A stretch of 64,000 nt of DNA from Amaranthus tricolor (taxonomy: Eukaryota > Streptophyta > Magnoliopsida > Caryophyllales > Amaranthaceae), in assembly GCF_026212465.1 (NCBI RefSeq), contig NC_080062.1:6505678-6569677 (forward strand), given 5' to 3'. Positions 21,495 to 33,190 of this stretch are shown piece after piece (position 1 is the stretch's first letter; every line of letters begins with the position of its first letter). The position numbers and the translations under genes are program-made. A model generated the notes under the pieces. It was not told the DNA's origin. It was given only the letters and a program-made list of their open reading frames with translations, and did not search any database.

Positions 21495-23438
21495 CCTATC
21501 TACCAAATACCTATCCTTATTTCCTTTTTTGCCCCTTTCATTTTATTTTCCTAATTTTATTTTGACTTTGATCCATATTTGTTCTTTAAATCTTTTTCAC
21601 ATATTTAACTAATATTCTCGTCTCATTCATAAATTTCTTTCACTTTTTTAAAATATATAAATTTCTTTTACTATTTTTACTTTTTTTTCTTAATTTTCAA
21701 TATATAATTAAGGCTATTCTTTTAGGACAGAAAGAGCTACTATAAAGAGTGACAAATGTTTTTTTTTTTCTTTGAATGTGTAGTTGGAAGTCCAACTTTA
21801 ATAACCGTCATTTAGGCTGAGCTCATTTTTTAAGTTTGGACAATTTAGTCAAATTATACTTTTAAAATTACAATATATTGATCGGTTGCCAATATTAAAT
21901 TAATAAATTGTCATTAGAAATGGTGTTTCGTTGTCTTATTGACACTAACATTGCTTCTTAATAGCTCTTACAACAATTATAATGAAACAAATAAGTAATT
22001 CTTTAAGTAAAAACGATGTTAATTTGAGAATATTTATTTGTAATAGAGTTCAGCTAAATGACTTAAATGCAGAATTTAACTTAATATTTGAATTTTATTT
22101 TTATATTGATATTGAGGTATTTGGAAATCATTTCACGAAATTTAATAAATAAAAATCTAACATAAATTGATAAGATTATTTATCTTATCAGAAAGATTTA
22201 GACCTAAAACTGCTTAGGTCATTATTCACCTAAGTCATTTTTGATTAAAAATCCTATTAATAGTAAACATTGTAAAATTTATAACATATAACACATAAAA
22301 ATGATAATTAAATTAGTTATGTATACATGTATTAATTAACCAAAGTTTTGGATTTGATTATTTATTTTAATAGTTATATGTCTTTTTCGTAATTTCAAGA
22401 AAAAAGTTGTTTAATATTGTCATATATATAAATTGCATTGATTGCTCAATTGAATCCACCTGTTGGAATTGCAATTTGGTGATCTTATAATATTAGTTAA
22501 TCCTAATAAGATTACTTGAAATGATCAATTTATTGACAAGCAATCAAAATCGAATCTTGTTTTAGTTGGAGCAAATATTTTTTTCGGGCAAAATTTTAGA
22601 TTCGATGCTCACATAGTTGACTCCAACATTTTTCTCATTCATATGTATCAAGACTTCTAGATGTTGTGTTATTCATTTTATTTTTTTCTAGATTAACTAT
22701 TTTTATCAATTCATATTTTTTCTTCTACTAAAATTGTTTTCAATTGCTTCAACTTATAAAATTCGTTTGAATTTGCTCCGTCAATAAGGTCTAACACATG
22801 TTATACTATAGGCCCTATTTCAAGGTGGAACAGACACATCATCAGCTACAGTAGAATGGGTTATGTCACTACTTCTCAACAATCCAAATATCCTAAAAAA
22901 GGCACAACTTGAAATTGACACAAACATAGGACACAATCGTTTGGTTAAAGAGTCAGATAGAAACAACCTTCCATATCTTCAATGTATCATATACGAGACA
23001 CTAAGGATGTACCCAACAGGTCCAATAGGGCTACCCTACGAATCAAGGAAAGATTCCCAAATAGGAAAGTTCTTTGTTCCTAAAGGCACAATGCTTATAT
23101 ATAACATATGGGCTATACATAACGATCCCAACATATGGAAGAATCCACGAAAATTCAAGCCAGAAAGATTTACGAACTATATGGAAGGTTCGACGAGATT
23201 TGGGTACAAATACATGCCTTTTGGGACAGGGAAAAGGAGTTGTCCGGGACAACATTTGGCTGATAAGGTTGTTTGGTATGCAGTGGCAATATTGATTCAA
23301 TGTTTTCAGTGGGAGAGAATTGGTCATGAATTGGTTGATATGAAGGAAGGTGGTGGAGTTTCTATGACTAAACTTGAGCCCTTACAAGCTCAGTGCTCCC
23401 CTCGCCCTTGTATCATGGACTTGCTTTCTCGATTCTAA
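20113..23438 (+). CDS. cytochrome P450, CYP81-like, two exons
   Basis: Exon 1 is 20113-21045 and exon 2 is 22812-23438, phase 0, with a 1766-bp GT-AG intron; the product is 519 aa. An alternative start at 20125 (MENITIL) would remove four residues. In order: N-terminal membrane anchor (about 8-32); proline-rich hinge LFPPSPFFSFPIIG; C-helix WKNLRK; I-helix GGTDTS (about 316-321), the (A/G)GX(D/E)T(T/S) oxygen-activation motif; ExxR in YETLR (372-375); PERF (428-431); and heme loop FGTGKRSCPG (448-457) with the axial Cys455. The single intron just before the I-helix is the conserved A-type position, and the overall pattern is that of CYP81 enzymes of plant specialised metabolism (isoflavonoid, lignan and indole glucosinolate hydroxylases). 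Substrate cannot be inferred. All essential motifs are present, so the gene looks functional. Confidence 0.93.
21443..21491. repeat. poly(T) tract in the P450 intron
   Basis: About 49 consecutive T. It may mark the tail of an antisense retroposed sequence, but no body or target duplication was recognised. Confidence 0.85.
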
Positions 23439-24254
23439 AGGAGGCGCTGTGAGTTTCGATTATGATATCTTATCTGAAAAGGCGATATTTACTTCAGTTA
23501 AGACAAGATCTGATTCTCGTTATAAGTATAATTACAATAAAACAAAATAAATGAATAATGTAGATATTTTTTTTTTATAATAAATGGATAATGTAGATTG
23601 GTTTAACAATATATTTGAGATATGTTCATCTTAATTTTTGTTTTGATGTTTATTTGTTCTTGCTATTGATGAAATAAGTTGAGTGTTTGGATTTTTATTA
23701 TTTACAGCCGGTCTACTGAGAAATCTTCTTTATGAGATACGTCTTTTAGGCTAAATCCATTAATGCTTAATGCATACTTTTATGCAACATTTTCTTAAAT
23801 GAATTGACCTAATTAGAGAATTTATGCATTATGTTTTTTAAGATTTAACGTTAGTTTTTAGAAGCAAAATTTTTTTTAAAGAAGGATGTGTTATTACAAT
23901 TCACATTAGGAGAAATTGTTAATAAATACTTATAAAACTCTTTTTTGTCATAATCATAATTACTAAAAGATTTTGTCAAAAAATATCAATTGTAATTTTA
24001 ATTGTCAAATGCGATCAACTAACGTACGATCGATCAACCTCGAGCATCCATTCTTCAAACACACACTTACAATTTTTATTAGCATTTTAAAGGTTGGATA
24101 TGACAATTTTGGAAAGATAAACATCGTTGTGGTCTTTTAAAGGATACGTGTTTTTTGTCGAGACGTAATTTAATATGAAGTTTTTATCGAAAAAGAATCA
24201 CTACTGTCAGAACTTCGAAAACGTATATTTTGAAAAGATGCTCAAAATAAATAC
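23439..24254. other. spacer downstream of the P450
   Basis: P450 3'UTR followed by AT-rich DNA; nothing else recognised. Confidence 0.5.
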
Positions 24255-24497
24255 TATTAGAGTATATAACATATTATGGGTTTCATTTATTAGCTTAAGC
24301 TTTTGGTCGAATTGGTTCTTTAACATCGCATTAGAAGCCAATATAACAAGAGATCACAAGTTCGAATCTCAATCACCCTTCTGTTAAAATGAAATATTTA
24401 GCGCCATGTATAATAAAAATTTATGTCGCATCCATACTTTTAGCCCAAAGTATTTTCAAATAAAGAATATGTTAGAATATATAACATATAGAGTCAA
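24255..24497 (+). mobile_element. TRIM-type miniature LTR element, decayed
   Basis: A 71-bp left repeat (TATTAGAGTATATAACATAT...TTTAACA, 24255-24325) is followed by a degraded primer binding site (TCGCATTAGAAGCC, compare TGGTATTAGAGCC). After about 140 bp of non-coding DNA a second direct copy of the terminus starts at 24470 and is truncated. It is the same family as 32210-32416, 41735-42021 and 44690-45171. Confidence 0.7.
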
Positions 24498-25511
24498 AAG
24501 TGTTTTTTTCCTTTAGTTGATGAATTTAGTATAATTTTTGCTTTAGTCAAATAGTCAATAAACAAAAGAACAAGACCGCTTTATTAGTTAGACAGTTGAA
24601 TGGATAAACATGAGAAGTTGACAGGTCCAAGCTTCAATAGTAGTTAGACTAATAATAGTAGTAGTAGACTAGTAGTAGGAGTAGGATGGAGAATACGGTC
24701 AAGTCAGGCTATTACATTTTACAAAGGCTTGACCACTCCTAAGTACTAACGGATAACATGCCTTGTATAATAGATTAATACAGTGAGTCAAAGTAAACAA
24801 GTTATCGCAACTTTGAACTTAATTCTCGATGTTCGATTTCTAAGCTTCGAATAACTAGTCTTGTCAAGGATTATATATTTCACAATAAAAATACTTAATT
24901 TCTTAATATGTATAATTAAAATAACTTTATTAGAACTACTACTTTATTTACGGTTAATAACAATGAAACAACGAACAAGCTCTGGCATTAGGTTGAACAA
25001 AAATACGCTTATTTTGAGTATTACTTTCTTAAAAGCTTATTTATTTTAAAAAAATTTTTTAAAAAAACTTTAAAATTCAAGAGTTTGCAATTTAATGCAT
25101 CAAATCAGGAGAGTAATTCAGGTGAAAACTTTCTACAAGACTTACATGAAAGCTCAGCCTCTCACGTTCTTTTTTTACCTACCGGAGAAGGTGACATTCT
25201 TATTCTACTTACAGGAGAGGGTGAAAACCTAAAGATGAGCATTAGCACAAGTTCAAGACTATTCAGATTCAGTCGACGATAAAACTAGTTGCCTCAATAT
25301 ACAGACGATACAAGCTAGAAATGAATGAAATCTATAGCATAAGCACTAGCCAAATACTTAATGCTTTTTGCATAAATACATTACACAGGTGGAGCAATAT
25401 TTTTTGTTGTACTACAGTTGCAGAATAAATGCCACTTACATGATCATAGATGGTTCAACAGGACGTATATTTGCTAACAGAATTAGTTACATGTCTGAAA
25501 TGAGATTTTCT
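24498..25511. other. spacer between TRIM and ETG1 3' end
   Basis: AT-rich; includes the presumptive ETG1 3'UTR at the right. A 65-codon plus-strand frame at 25085 has no recognisable homology and was not called. Confidence 0.5.
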
Positions 25512-28500
25512 TTATCTAAGTCTCTCTTTTCTAAGCCTTTCCAATTCCTTCACCATTTGCCAGTGTTCCATCGATAAATTTGTCTCACCGTAGCTCAATG
25601 ATATAAGTTTACTCATTGTCAGCAGTCTGCAACCAAAATATAATCAGAATTATAGTTTACTAATAAAAAGATCGAGACTGAGCCGGTAACCTATAATAAA
25701 GTTGAGCATTCACAAGCTACAACAGACCTGCTAAAATCATGGCTCCCCAAGCTTCGGTCTACTTGCCGTGCAGCAACTAGATCATCTTCAACAACCTGAC
25801 AAGTTTAAAACTAGCTAAGTTCAATTCTCTTTTACGAGCATTTACTCATTGCATACAGTCAAATGCACCAGTCAAACACAAAGCCCAAGGAGATTGATTT
25901 ATTATTAAGATAAGCAAAGTGAAAAACGACGATACCTTTTGCATTTCAGGGCTAATTGAATGTGATAGTGATCTTAACGTAGTCAAGTACCATCTCCAAG
26001 ACTGAAGTATCTCTTCATCTATAGTTTCTAGGGTGCCTGTTGTTAGAGGCTGGAAAGGTAGTACTAAATCGGCTGGTAGGATGTTGGATTTACCCTCGGA
26101 TAAAACAAGCAGCTGCACATCTGCTGTCATATCCATTTTGTAGTACTGGAAATCATATTCAACCTGAATAGGAATTTTTCTAGTTGTAAAAAAGATGTTG
26201 AGATCAATAAAAAAAATCTCAGGAATGGCACAAAGATGGGTTATCAGAATCATTTCTGAACATTACCTGCAGAGATTCTGTTAAGTTCTTCAATGATCTT
26301 GCATTTTCAATGCCGGTTGAGTTCAAGGTCCCAGCCTGCAACTGTGTCTCATCAATAATCATGTGTGAGCCTTCTGCCAGCTGAAGAGCTCCAGAAACCA
26401 ATCTGCCACCAGACCATATAATAAACTATTAAGTGTACGAACAAGGAAAAAGAATACTAGTAGGAACCATTAATGTGTTACGGACAATGGCACATACTTG
26501 TTTTCCTGATAATCCTTTTTGGGGACAAGCATTGCACTGTTAAGATACTCAATTGTGAGAGGCATCTGCTGTGTAAAAGGAAGAAGTTCCTGCAATTTGA
26601 GGGCAAGACGACTTCCAAAGACAGATGCAGTTTCCTTGCTAAAGTTGGTCAAGTTAAGTGAAAGCTTCCCAACAGCAACACCTTCGACTCTTGAATGCAC
26701 CTGTAAATCGGGACAAACCCAAAGATGATTATCCTATAGCTACCTAATACTTAAAAAACTGGACATCGCTCAAGTTGGAGAAAACTTATGGAAAGCAACA
26801 TGACAATAGGAACAAAAATATACCCGAGACAGGAGATGAAGCAACAAAAATTGAGCGGCCACTCCATCATTACCCAGAACAGCTGTGAGATGATTAAGCA
26901 AGCCCTCCCTTATTCCTCTCACCAGTGATGGATTTGCCTATGATAGATAGTTAATGAGTTCAACTGCCCACTGAAAATGAGACATAAAATACAAGGAAAG
27001 AATAAAGCAAATTACTTCAGTTATAGGTGAACCCTCAACAAAATCATGAATGGCAAGCTTCTTGTGCATAAGACAATGGATACGAGGTACCTGCAAAATG
27101 AACTAGTCACCTCAAGATTTACTAAGACGTCCCCATTAGTTGCCACTAAGCAGGAATGGATTAATTTGTACATTTTGTAATGAAATCATAGGTTCATGAA
27201 ATCATCTAGCGTCTACACCTTACATGATACTCAAATATGGGAAGAGGATATGCCAAGGAAGAGTTGAGATGAATTAAAAGAAAGAGATATGTGATAGTAA
27301 AACATGTTTAATGCATGACTTAGGCTTGAAGAGAAGCAAAAATAGCATTCTTGTATAGTAACTTCACTGAGCAGATATAGATATTGTATTAACAAGCCAA
27401 AATTTCAAGGTTCTAACTCTAAAAATATCAAGGGGCAACGATAGTCTCACAAGAAAGTCTAAAGTCACTCTGAACAAACCTTGCTGTGGGGTACTTGGGC
27501 CAAGTCATCTTCATCAAAACTGCTTGAGTGCAGATTAGATTCGTCCTTGCTTATTGCTAACTCTGGATCAAAACTCAAAACACCAATAAACTCAAAAATC
27601 TCATTCAGTTTTAAATCAGATTCAGGTGAGTCATAGACCTGCCCAGAAAAAAAGTGTTACAAGTTACTCTTCCAATAGGAAAAGACACATCAACAGATGA
27701 TAACTGAAGACAGTTCAGTGATCACAAAGCATACCTTAACCAGACAAGGAAAACGATTTCTCTCTGAATCAGGCAGTGCAAAATGAGTGGTTCCTTCATT
27801 TGCCATGTCTTCTTGCATTACAGAAGAGGAAGGATGCCCATCTTCCCTCTGTATTCAGAAAATAAATACTATATAAAATAAAAACAAAGTCCAATGAAGA
27901 AAACACAGGTTCTCCAACTACAGTATAGTTAATAAAAGACTAGTTTATCGTAAGCACCATGTATGCATTTATCCCTAAATAGCAGGGAAAATTCAAGATA
28001 CCACTATTCAAGTAGGATATAGCAGTGCCTGTAGCAGATGGGTGTTTTGCATCAAACTCGACAATTCACTGGCTATAGCTAAAGGTGTTTCATATGTACA
28101 AAATTCAATCACCATGATCACAAATTACTACCATGAAGGTGTTGGCCAACCTATCTCACTCCAAACAAGCCTCTATATATCTTGAAACAGAAAGAAGTGT
28201 GGCTGCTATAAGAATGTTTTTACAATGAACCAAAACCAATGCTACACAATTCAAGACTCTTTTAATGTTTCAGATAACCTAGCACCAGTTACCTATGAAA
28301 AACCAAAAAAACAAAATCATATAAACTGATACATGTTCCTCTTACCATCTTTTTAGTAATTGGAGAATCCGGACAACCTTGATTTGATTCCTGCCAAACG
28401 TAAAAAAAAAAAAAAATTAAATGAATCATAAATGCAGAAGAACACACTAAAACAATATCATGAAAATTAGGTAAACCTATGATTTTCAAGAGACAAATTT

Positions 28501-29805
28501 CCAGACTAAGTTTTTATTAATTGATGGAGCTCAAGACAAAATACAATCCTCAACAATATACAAAAGATGCACTTATAGGTAAAGCTTTCAATGAACGTGT
28601 ATTTAATCCTATGATAGGATGAATTACACAACAATGTTGTCGTCCCCTAAAAGTGAAGATCTTTTAGTTACATATGAAAATTTCATTAAGACTCAAGCAT
28701 ATAATTGAAGCATGTTTCCAAAAGCAACTAAGCACTTCAAATAATTATGAAGGTCATATTCTTAGAATGCACAACTTATAAGAGCAATGAAACACAAATG
28801 TCATGAAATAGCAAGTCTTACCAACTCCATATGATCAACAACTTGGCCATCCTCCCTCGGACGCTTTTCTCTCTGTTGCGAAGTCAAATTCCTTGGATGA
28901 TTGGACAAAGATTCTAAAGGCTCAGCCCAGGAATTCAGCCCCGGGACCTAAAAATAACAGGATAAAGTCAATACACTTCTGAAAAACACTACACAATGTC
29001 TAGTTTTCTTCCCAGCCAAATTCTGACTTTTAATTTACTCAAAACCAAATTAAGCAAGCCCAAATTTTATCAGTCAAAATAATAAGCTTAAATCAAAAGC
29101 TTTTATAAAACAATCATCACATATCTGGTGTTATTATTCATCAAAGTGTCAAAAACGTGAAGCGTTAAGAGCATTCAGAAAGTGGGAAAAGTTACTGACC
29201 GGAACGCAATAAAGCAGGCGACGCTCCCATAACCGCATATCAGGTGAATAATCCATTTGGAATTGACAAACATCTGAGTATTTATTCGTCTTCCAATTCA
29301 AACCATCCTTCAAAATTGTTTTCATAAAAACCAAAATCAATTTCTCCATTTCAATAATATTCACCAAAATCAATTTCTCCATTTCAATAATATTCACCAA
29401 AATCATAACAAGAACTTAGAAAGTTTTTGCTTTTTACCTTGTAAGCACCAACATAGAGTTCATTACCCAACATATCTTGAATCATTCCACGAAATCGAAC
29501 AAGAGTATTAGGTTGAATATACTTAACACTCGTACTATTAAGAATCGGAACCTAAACAATTACAAAAATCATCAATTAGGAAAAAAAATGAAAACCCTAA
29601 AAATCGGAATTTGCTTTTCTAATTCAAATTGAAATACCTGTGAAATGTTACCATCATCAGAAAGAAATTGACGGAAGACATCAATGGCGCCCCAATCAGA
29701 TCCGTTGGATGTAGAAGGGTTGAGGCCGGAAGATAGGGCTTTTTCGAAAGTTAATCGAACAGCTCCAAGTGGATTTGCAAGACAATCGTAAGGTAATCCT
29801 ACCAT
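25512..29805 (-). CDS. ETG1: MCM-binding protein ETG1 (MCMBP), 14 exons
   Basis: Exons: 29638-29805, 29438-29551, 29200-29307, 28822-28947, 28346-28390, 27735-27848, 27480-27638, 27016-27090, 26824-26937, 26498-26700, 26267-26402, 25936-26163, 25728-25795, 25512-25626. All junctions are GT-AG and the joined frame is 590 aa, close to the Arabidopsis ETG1 length. The start MVGLPYDCLANPLGAVRLTF and the following DWGAIDVFRQFL are typical of the family, as are RFRGMIQDMLGNELYVGAYK and the C-terminal ISLSYGETNLSMEHWQMVKE. MCMBP binds MCM3-7 in the nucleus, helps unload MCM complexes in late S phase, and is needed for replication and sister-chromatid cohesion. ETG1 means E2F target gene 1, and two E2F-type sites lie upstream here. 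Intron 2 holds a tandem duplication. The gene looks intact. Confidence 0.94.
29330..29405. repeat. tandem duplication in ETG1 intron 2
   Basis: A ~33-bp unit containing CAATTTCTCCATTTCAATAA occurs twice in tandem without visible mismatch. Non-coding. Confidence 0.9.
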
Positions 29806-29924
29806 TTTTTTGCAGTTGTTGATTGTTCTCACTCTTCAATGATGATTTGAGGTTTGGTGGAAGGAGAAGTGCAGAGGAAAAATGGCGAACGGCGAAAGAG
29901 GAGGGTATAAAAGTAGATGGGGAT

Positions 29925-29960
29925 TTTCCCGCCAAATCGATAAGATGGAGGTTTCCCGCC
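29925..29960 (-). promoter_or_regulatory. paired E2F binding sites upstream of ETG1
   Basis: TTTCCCGCC occurs at 29925-29933 and 29952-29960, 120-155 bp upstream of the ATG. It matches the plant E2F consensus TTTSSCGS. Duplicated sites fit S-phase expression driven by E2F, the regulation that gave this gene its name in Arabidopsis. Confidence 0.85.
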
Positions 29961-30044
29961 ATTTTGGGGTTTTCTTGACTAAACGCGATTCTTAAACGGA
30001 TGTTATGTATTATACGCGTCGTTTGGAGACTAACTTAGATTATA

Positions 30045-30320
30045 CTCCCCCGAACCAATTTAGTTGTCCCTCCCATTTCCTTATTTGGCAAAGTCTTTTT
30101 AGTTGTCCCATCTCTATTTTTGCCAATCTTTTTTTACCTAAATATCCTTAGTTCACACAAGTAATTACGAATATACCCCCATATACCTTACTTACCCAAC
30201 TACCCTTCACTACTTATCCTTCACTATTTACCATTTACTACTTACCCTTTTTAATAGACCCCACACCATCCTTAATAACCATGCCCAAGCAAATGGACAT
30301 CTAAATTGGTTCAGAGGGAG
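30045..30320. mobile_element. Stowaway-type MITE (family A), 240 bp upstream of ETG1
   Basis: 276 bp flanked by TA (30043-30044, 30321-30322), with ends CTCCCCCGAACCAATTTAG and the inverse ...GGTTCAGAGGGAG. The interior matches the inverse of 17387-17660, including TTCACACAAGTAATTACGAA. Confidence 0.92.
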
Positions 30321-30410
30321 TATTTTGTTTAGATTGTTGAGCCAATGTCTATAAGCCTAGAATAGAGAACTAATGGATATTTGACACACATACGATTGGT
30401 ATTGGACATT

Positions 30411-30987
30411 TAAGGGGTGTTTGGTAAAGGTTTTTTCTATGTGATAAGGGATTCAATTAACTTATAAGTTTAATTTTTGTTTGGTATCAAATTTGGTTAA
30501 GCGAATCCGTTACTTAAGGGTAACAAATAACCTCATTTTGTTTCCTGTCATTTAACAATGATAACAAATTCCCTTTCTTCCCTCTTTCTATCTTGCGAAA
30601 TTCATAAACTTCGGTATACTTCTATCATAACTTTGTATTTATCACCTGTACTTATGAAAATCAAATTTCAGCCCATGTGAATAATTTAAAATAATATATT
30701 TTATATTTTTTAAATCTAGTTTTTAGTAGTAGTAGACCTAATAATGTAGTGGAAAATTAAAATTTATTTTTGTTTTATATTTTTTAGGTTTGACTTTGTT
30801 TGTTGTAAATTGTTGTTCATCACTTTGATTACCATAGAGGCAAATAGCAAAATAATGGGAAACAATGTGTTTTCCTTACTTGCTTATACCAAACAACTAA
30901 TTACAATAATCCTTATCATTACCGTTACCCTTCTTTAAGACTAAACTTTCCATTTCCTTTCCACTCTTTATACCAAACACCCCCTTA
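30411..30987. mobile_element. MITE-like inverted repeat element
   Basis: Ends TAAGGGGTGTTTGGT and ACCAAACACCCCCTTA enclose 577 bp of non-coding DNA. The termini resemble Harbinger or hAT MITEs, but no clear target duplication was found. Confidence 0.55.
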
Positions 30988-31021
30988 GAGTATATAAGAC
31001 TTAAATTATTACAATATAGTA

Positions 31022-31274
31022 CTCTCTTCGTTTTTTTTTAGTTCTTCTCATTTACTTTTTGCATAGTTTTCAATATAAATTTTAAACCTTAATATCTCTA
31101 AATACACATAATAAAAAATTATAAAAAATACATGATAAAAAAGTATACATTTAGACGAATCTAACGAGATCTCACATGAATATATTTTATCTTCTAAATA
31201 TGTGTCAAAAACATTAAATAAATTTCTCTCTTCTTAAGGTGAAATATTCCAAATGGAATAAAGAACGGAGGAAG
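31022..31274. mobile_element. Stowaway-like MITE, diverged
   Basis: TA-flanked, ends CTCTCTTCGTTTTTTTTTAG and the inverse ...AAAGAACGGAGGAAG; 253 bp, AT-rich interior. Confidence 0.65.
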
Positions 31275-31691
31275 TATTTATTAGTGGGACAAATAAGCAA
31301 TACTACTATGTTCTCTTTGATTTGCATTAAAGAGAAATTGATTTAATTTTTAAAAAGTGGTAATAAATAAAGAGAGAAAATAAATTGTGTGAATGAAATT
31401 AAAATAGTTAAAATATAGATGAGATTTATTGTGATTGGTGTGACTTGAGTGCACATTTGATGAGGTGCATTCATGTGTGACCTTTAGGATGGAATCCCAT
31501 GAATGTGTTAATGTGGGTGTATTAAGTTAAGTTTTGATGATTGATTTATGATGGTGATTAAGTATGGATTAAGAAGGTAATGAAGTGTGAGAGTTATGGG
31601 ACTTAATGAAGAAGTGGAAAAGTTGATTCAAGATGCTCTACTATGCAAGTCGAGCAAATACTGTCAGAAGCCTCTGAAGAGCCGCTCGACC

Positions 31692-31713
31692 AGCTCGCTC
31701 GACCGAGCGAGCT
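31692..31713. repeat. 22-bp GC-rich inverted repeat
   Basis: Arms AGCTCGCTCG and CGAGCGAGCT separated by AC, in otherwise AT-rich DNA about 315 bp before a diverged copia LTR. Related GCTCGTTCGAGC words occur inside that LTR at about 32560-32590. Confidence 0.8.
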
Positions 31714-32026
31714 CCAGGTTGGATCTTAAGCAATACTACATTCATACTTTTTGACACGTTCATTTGTTGCTATGTTCATTTGTTAACTAATTTTGAGCAT
31801 TTTCATGATATGATAATTAAGTAGCATGCAAAACACTTTTCATTTTATTTGATGAATTTTTGTTCAATAGTTAAAGTAATTTTCATCGTCATCATATCTA
31901 GTATTACATTCAAAAAAATTATGATCAGAAGAAAGAGGATGGATGAAAGACAACAATTCATACCAATAAAAGATGATGCAGCTTAAGAGTCACTCGACTT
32001 CAGAAAGACCTACAAAGAAAAGTGAT

Positions 32027-33067
32027 TGTTAATTCAAGTGCCAAAACTCTTAATAGCGACAATGAATTTGATCACTTAATTGAACACATCTTATCTTGTA
32101 CTTTTGAGAAGGATGGTGAGGATGTATTGAGTTATAATGTGTTAAGGTTTGGAATGTTACTTGAGGTGTTTGATGTGGAGTATATGAGAAATGCATTGAA
32201 CTCGGTAAGTATTATAGTATATAATATATCATGGGGCCTCAACCATCAAGTTAAGCTTTTGGTTTGGTTGAGTTGGTTTCTTGGTATTAGATGCCAATGT
32301 GACAAAAGTTCATGGATTCGAATCTCAACCACTCTCATTTAAAGTGGATTATTCAGCGCCTGTGCGCATCCACACTTCTAGCCCAATGGGCCCAAGATAT
32401 GTTATATACTCTAACAGTAAGAGATGCCTTGAACAAGGCAAGAAATGACTTCGCTAAAGATCTAGATCATGCCTTGAACAAGGCATGGAATGGGTTTGTG
32501 AATTGCTCAAACAAAGCAACGGAAAAACACAAACAGAAGATGGCAGAGGAGTCTGCTCGTTCGAGCAACATGAGGACTCGTTCGAGCAGATCAAAATACA
32601 CCAATCAGAATGTGTACGGACAAGGGCACTCGTTTGAGCATTTGCCTTACTCGTTCAAGCGGAAGTTCAGAAGTTCCAACGGTTAGTTTTTGATATGTTT
32701 TTGTGTATGGAAAGCTGCATTATATTTTTAATTTAATTGTTGTATTATTGTAGAAATTTAATTGTGATTCTAAAATGTAGTATACCCTCTATATAAAAGG
32801 CATAAACATTTCTAGAATCAACACACACCCTAGAGTGAGGGCTAATTCATAGTAAGGGGCTAGGGTGTTTTATCATAAAAGCTTTCTTACTTTGTGTTAG
32901 TATTTGTGATCTTTAAAGATTATTCTCAAGTTAGGGGTATTTATATTACATTGTTGAATCTATATAAATAAACATTTGCTGAGGGGAGGTATCTAGAATA
33001 CCTTGTACCTCTTGTGTTCTTCTTGCTTATTTCTTATTGTTTTCATCTTATTTTTCATTTGTTAACA
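32027..33067 (+). repeat. diverged copia LTR, related to the 12778 element, with a nested TRIM
   Basis: Begins TGTTAATTCAAGTGCC and ends about TTTGTTAACA. It aligns with the LTR of the gag-protease copia element at both ends: LTNNNNTAAGGTTTGGA near the start, and GTTAGTATTTGTGATCTT and GAGGGGAGGTAT near the end. Net of the TRIM it is about 830 bp. No internal copia region adjoins it and no 5-bp duplication is obvious, so it is a solo LTR or a truncated end. The first ~45 codons keep an open frame similar to the young LTR. Confidence 0.7.
32210..32416 (+). mobile_element. TRIM-family element with inverted ends and 5-bp target duplication
   Basis: 207 bp flanked by exact GTAAG (32205-32209, 32417-32421). 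The left end TATTATAGTATATAATATAT and the right end ATATGTTATATACTCTAACA are inverted, not direct, repeats. The interior carries the TRIM features CTCAACCATCAAGTTAAGCT and a primer-binding-like GGTATTAGATGCC. Confidence 0.75.
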
Positions 33068-33190
33068 GACCGGAGAAATTATTTAGTGTAGCATTTTAAA
33101 AGGGATGGAGTGACTATGACAATTTACTTCCTTCTTTCACTATATTGGCTACAATTACTTATTTAATTATTCAAATTACTTACTATATTA

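Noticed and set aside
25085..25282. 65-codon plus-strand frame between the P450 and ETG1
   Set aside because: No recognisable domain; lies in the probable ETG1 3' flank, with tandem-like GGAGARGGTGA words.
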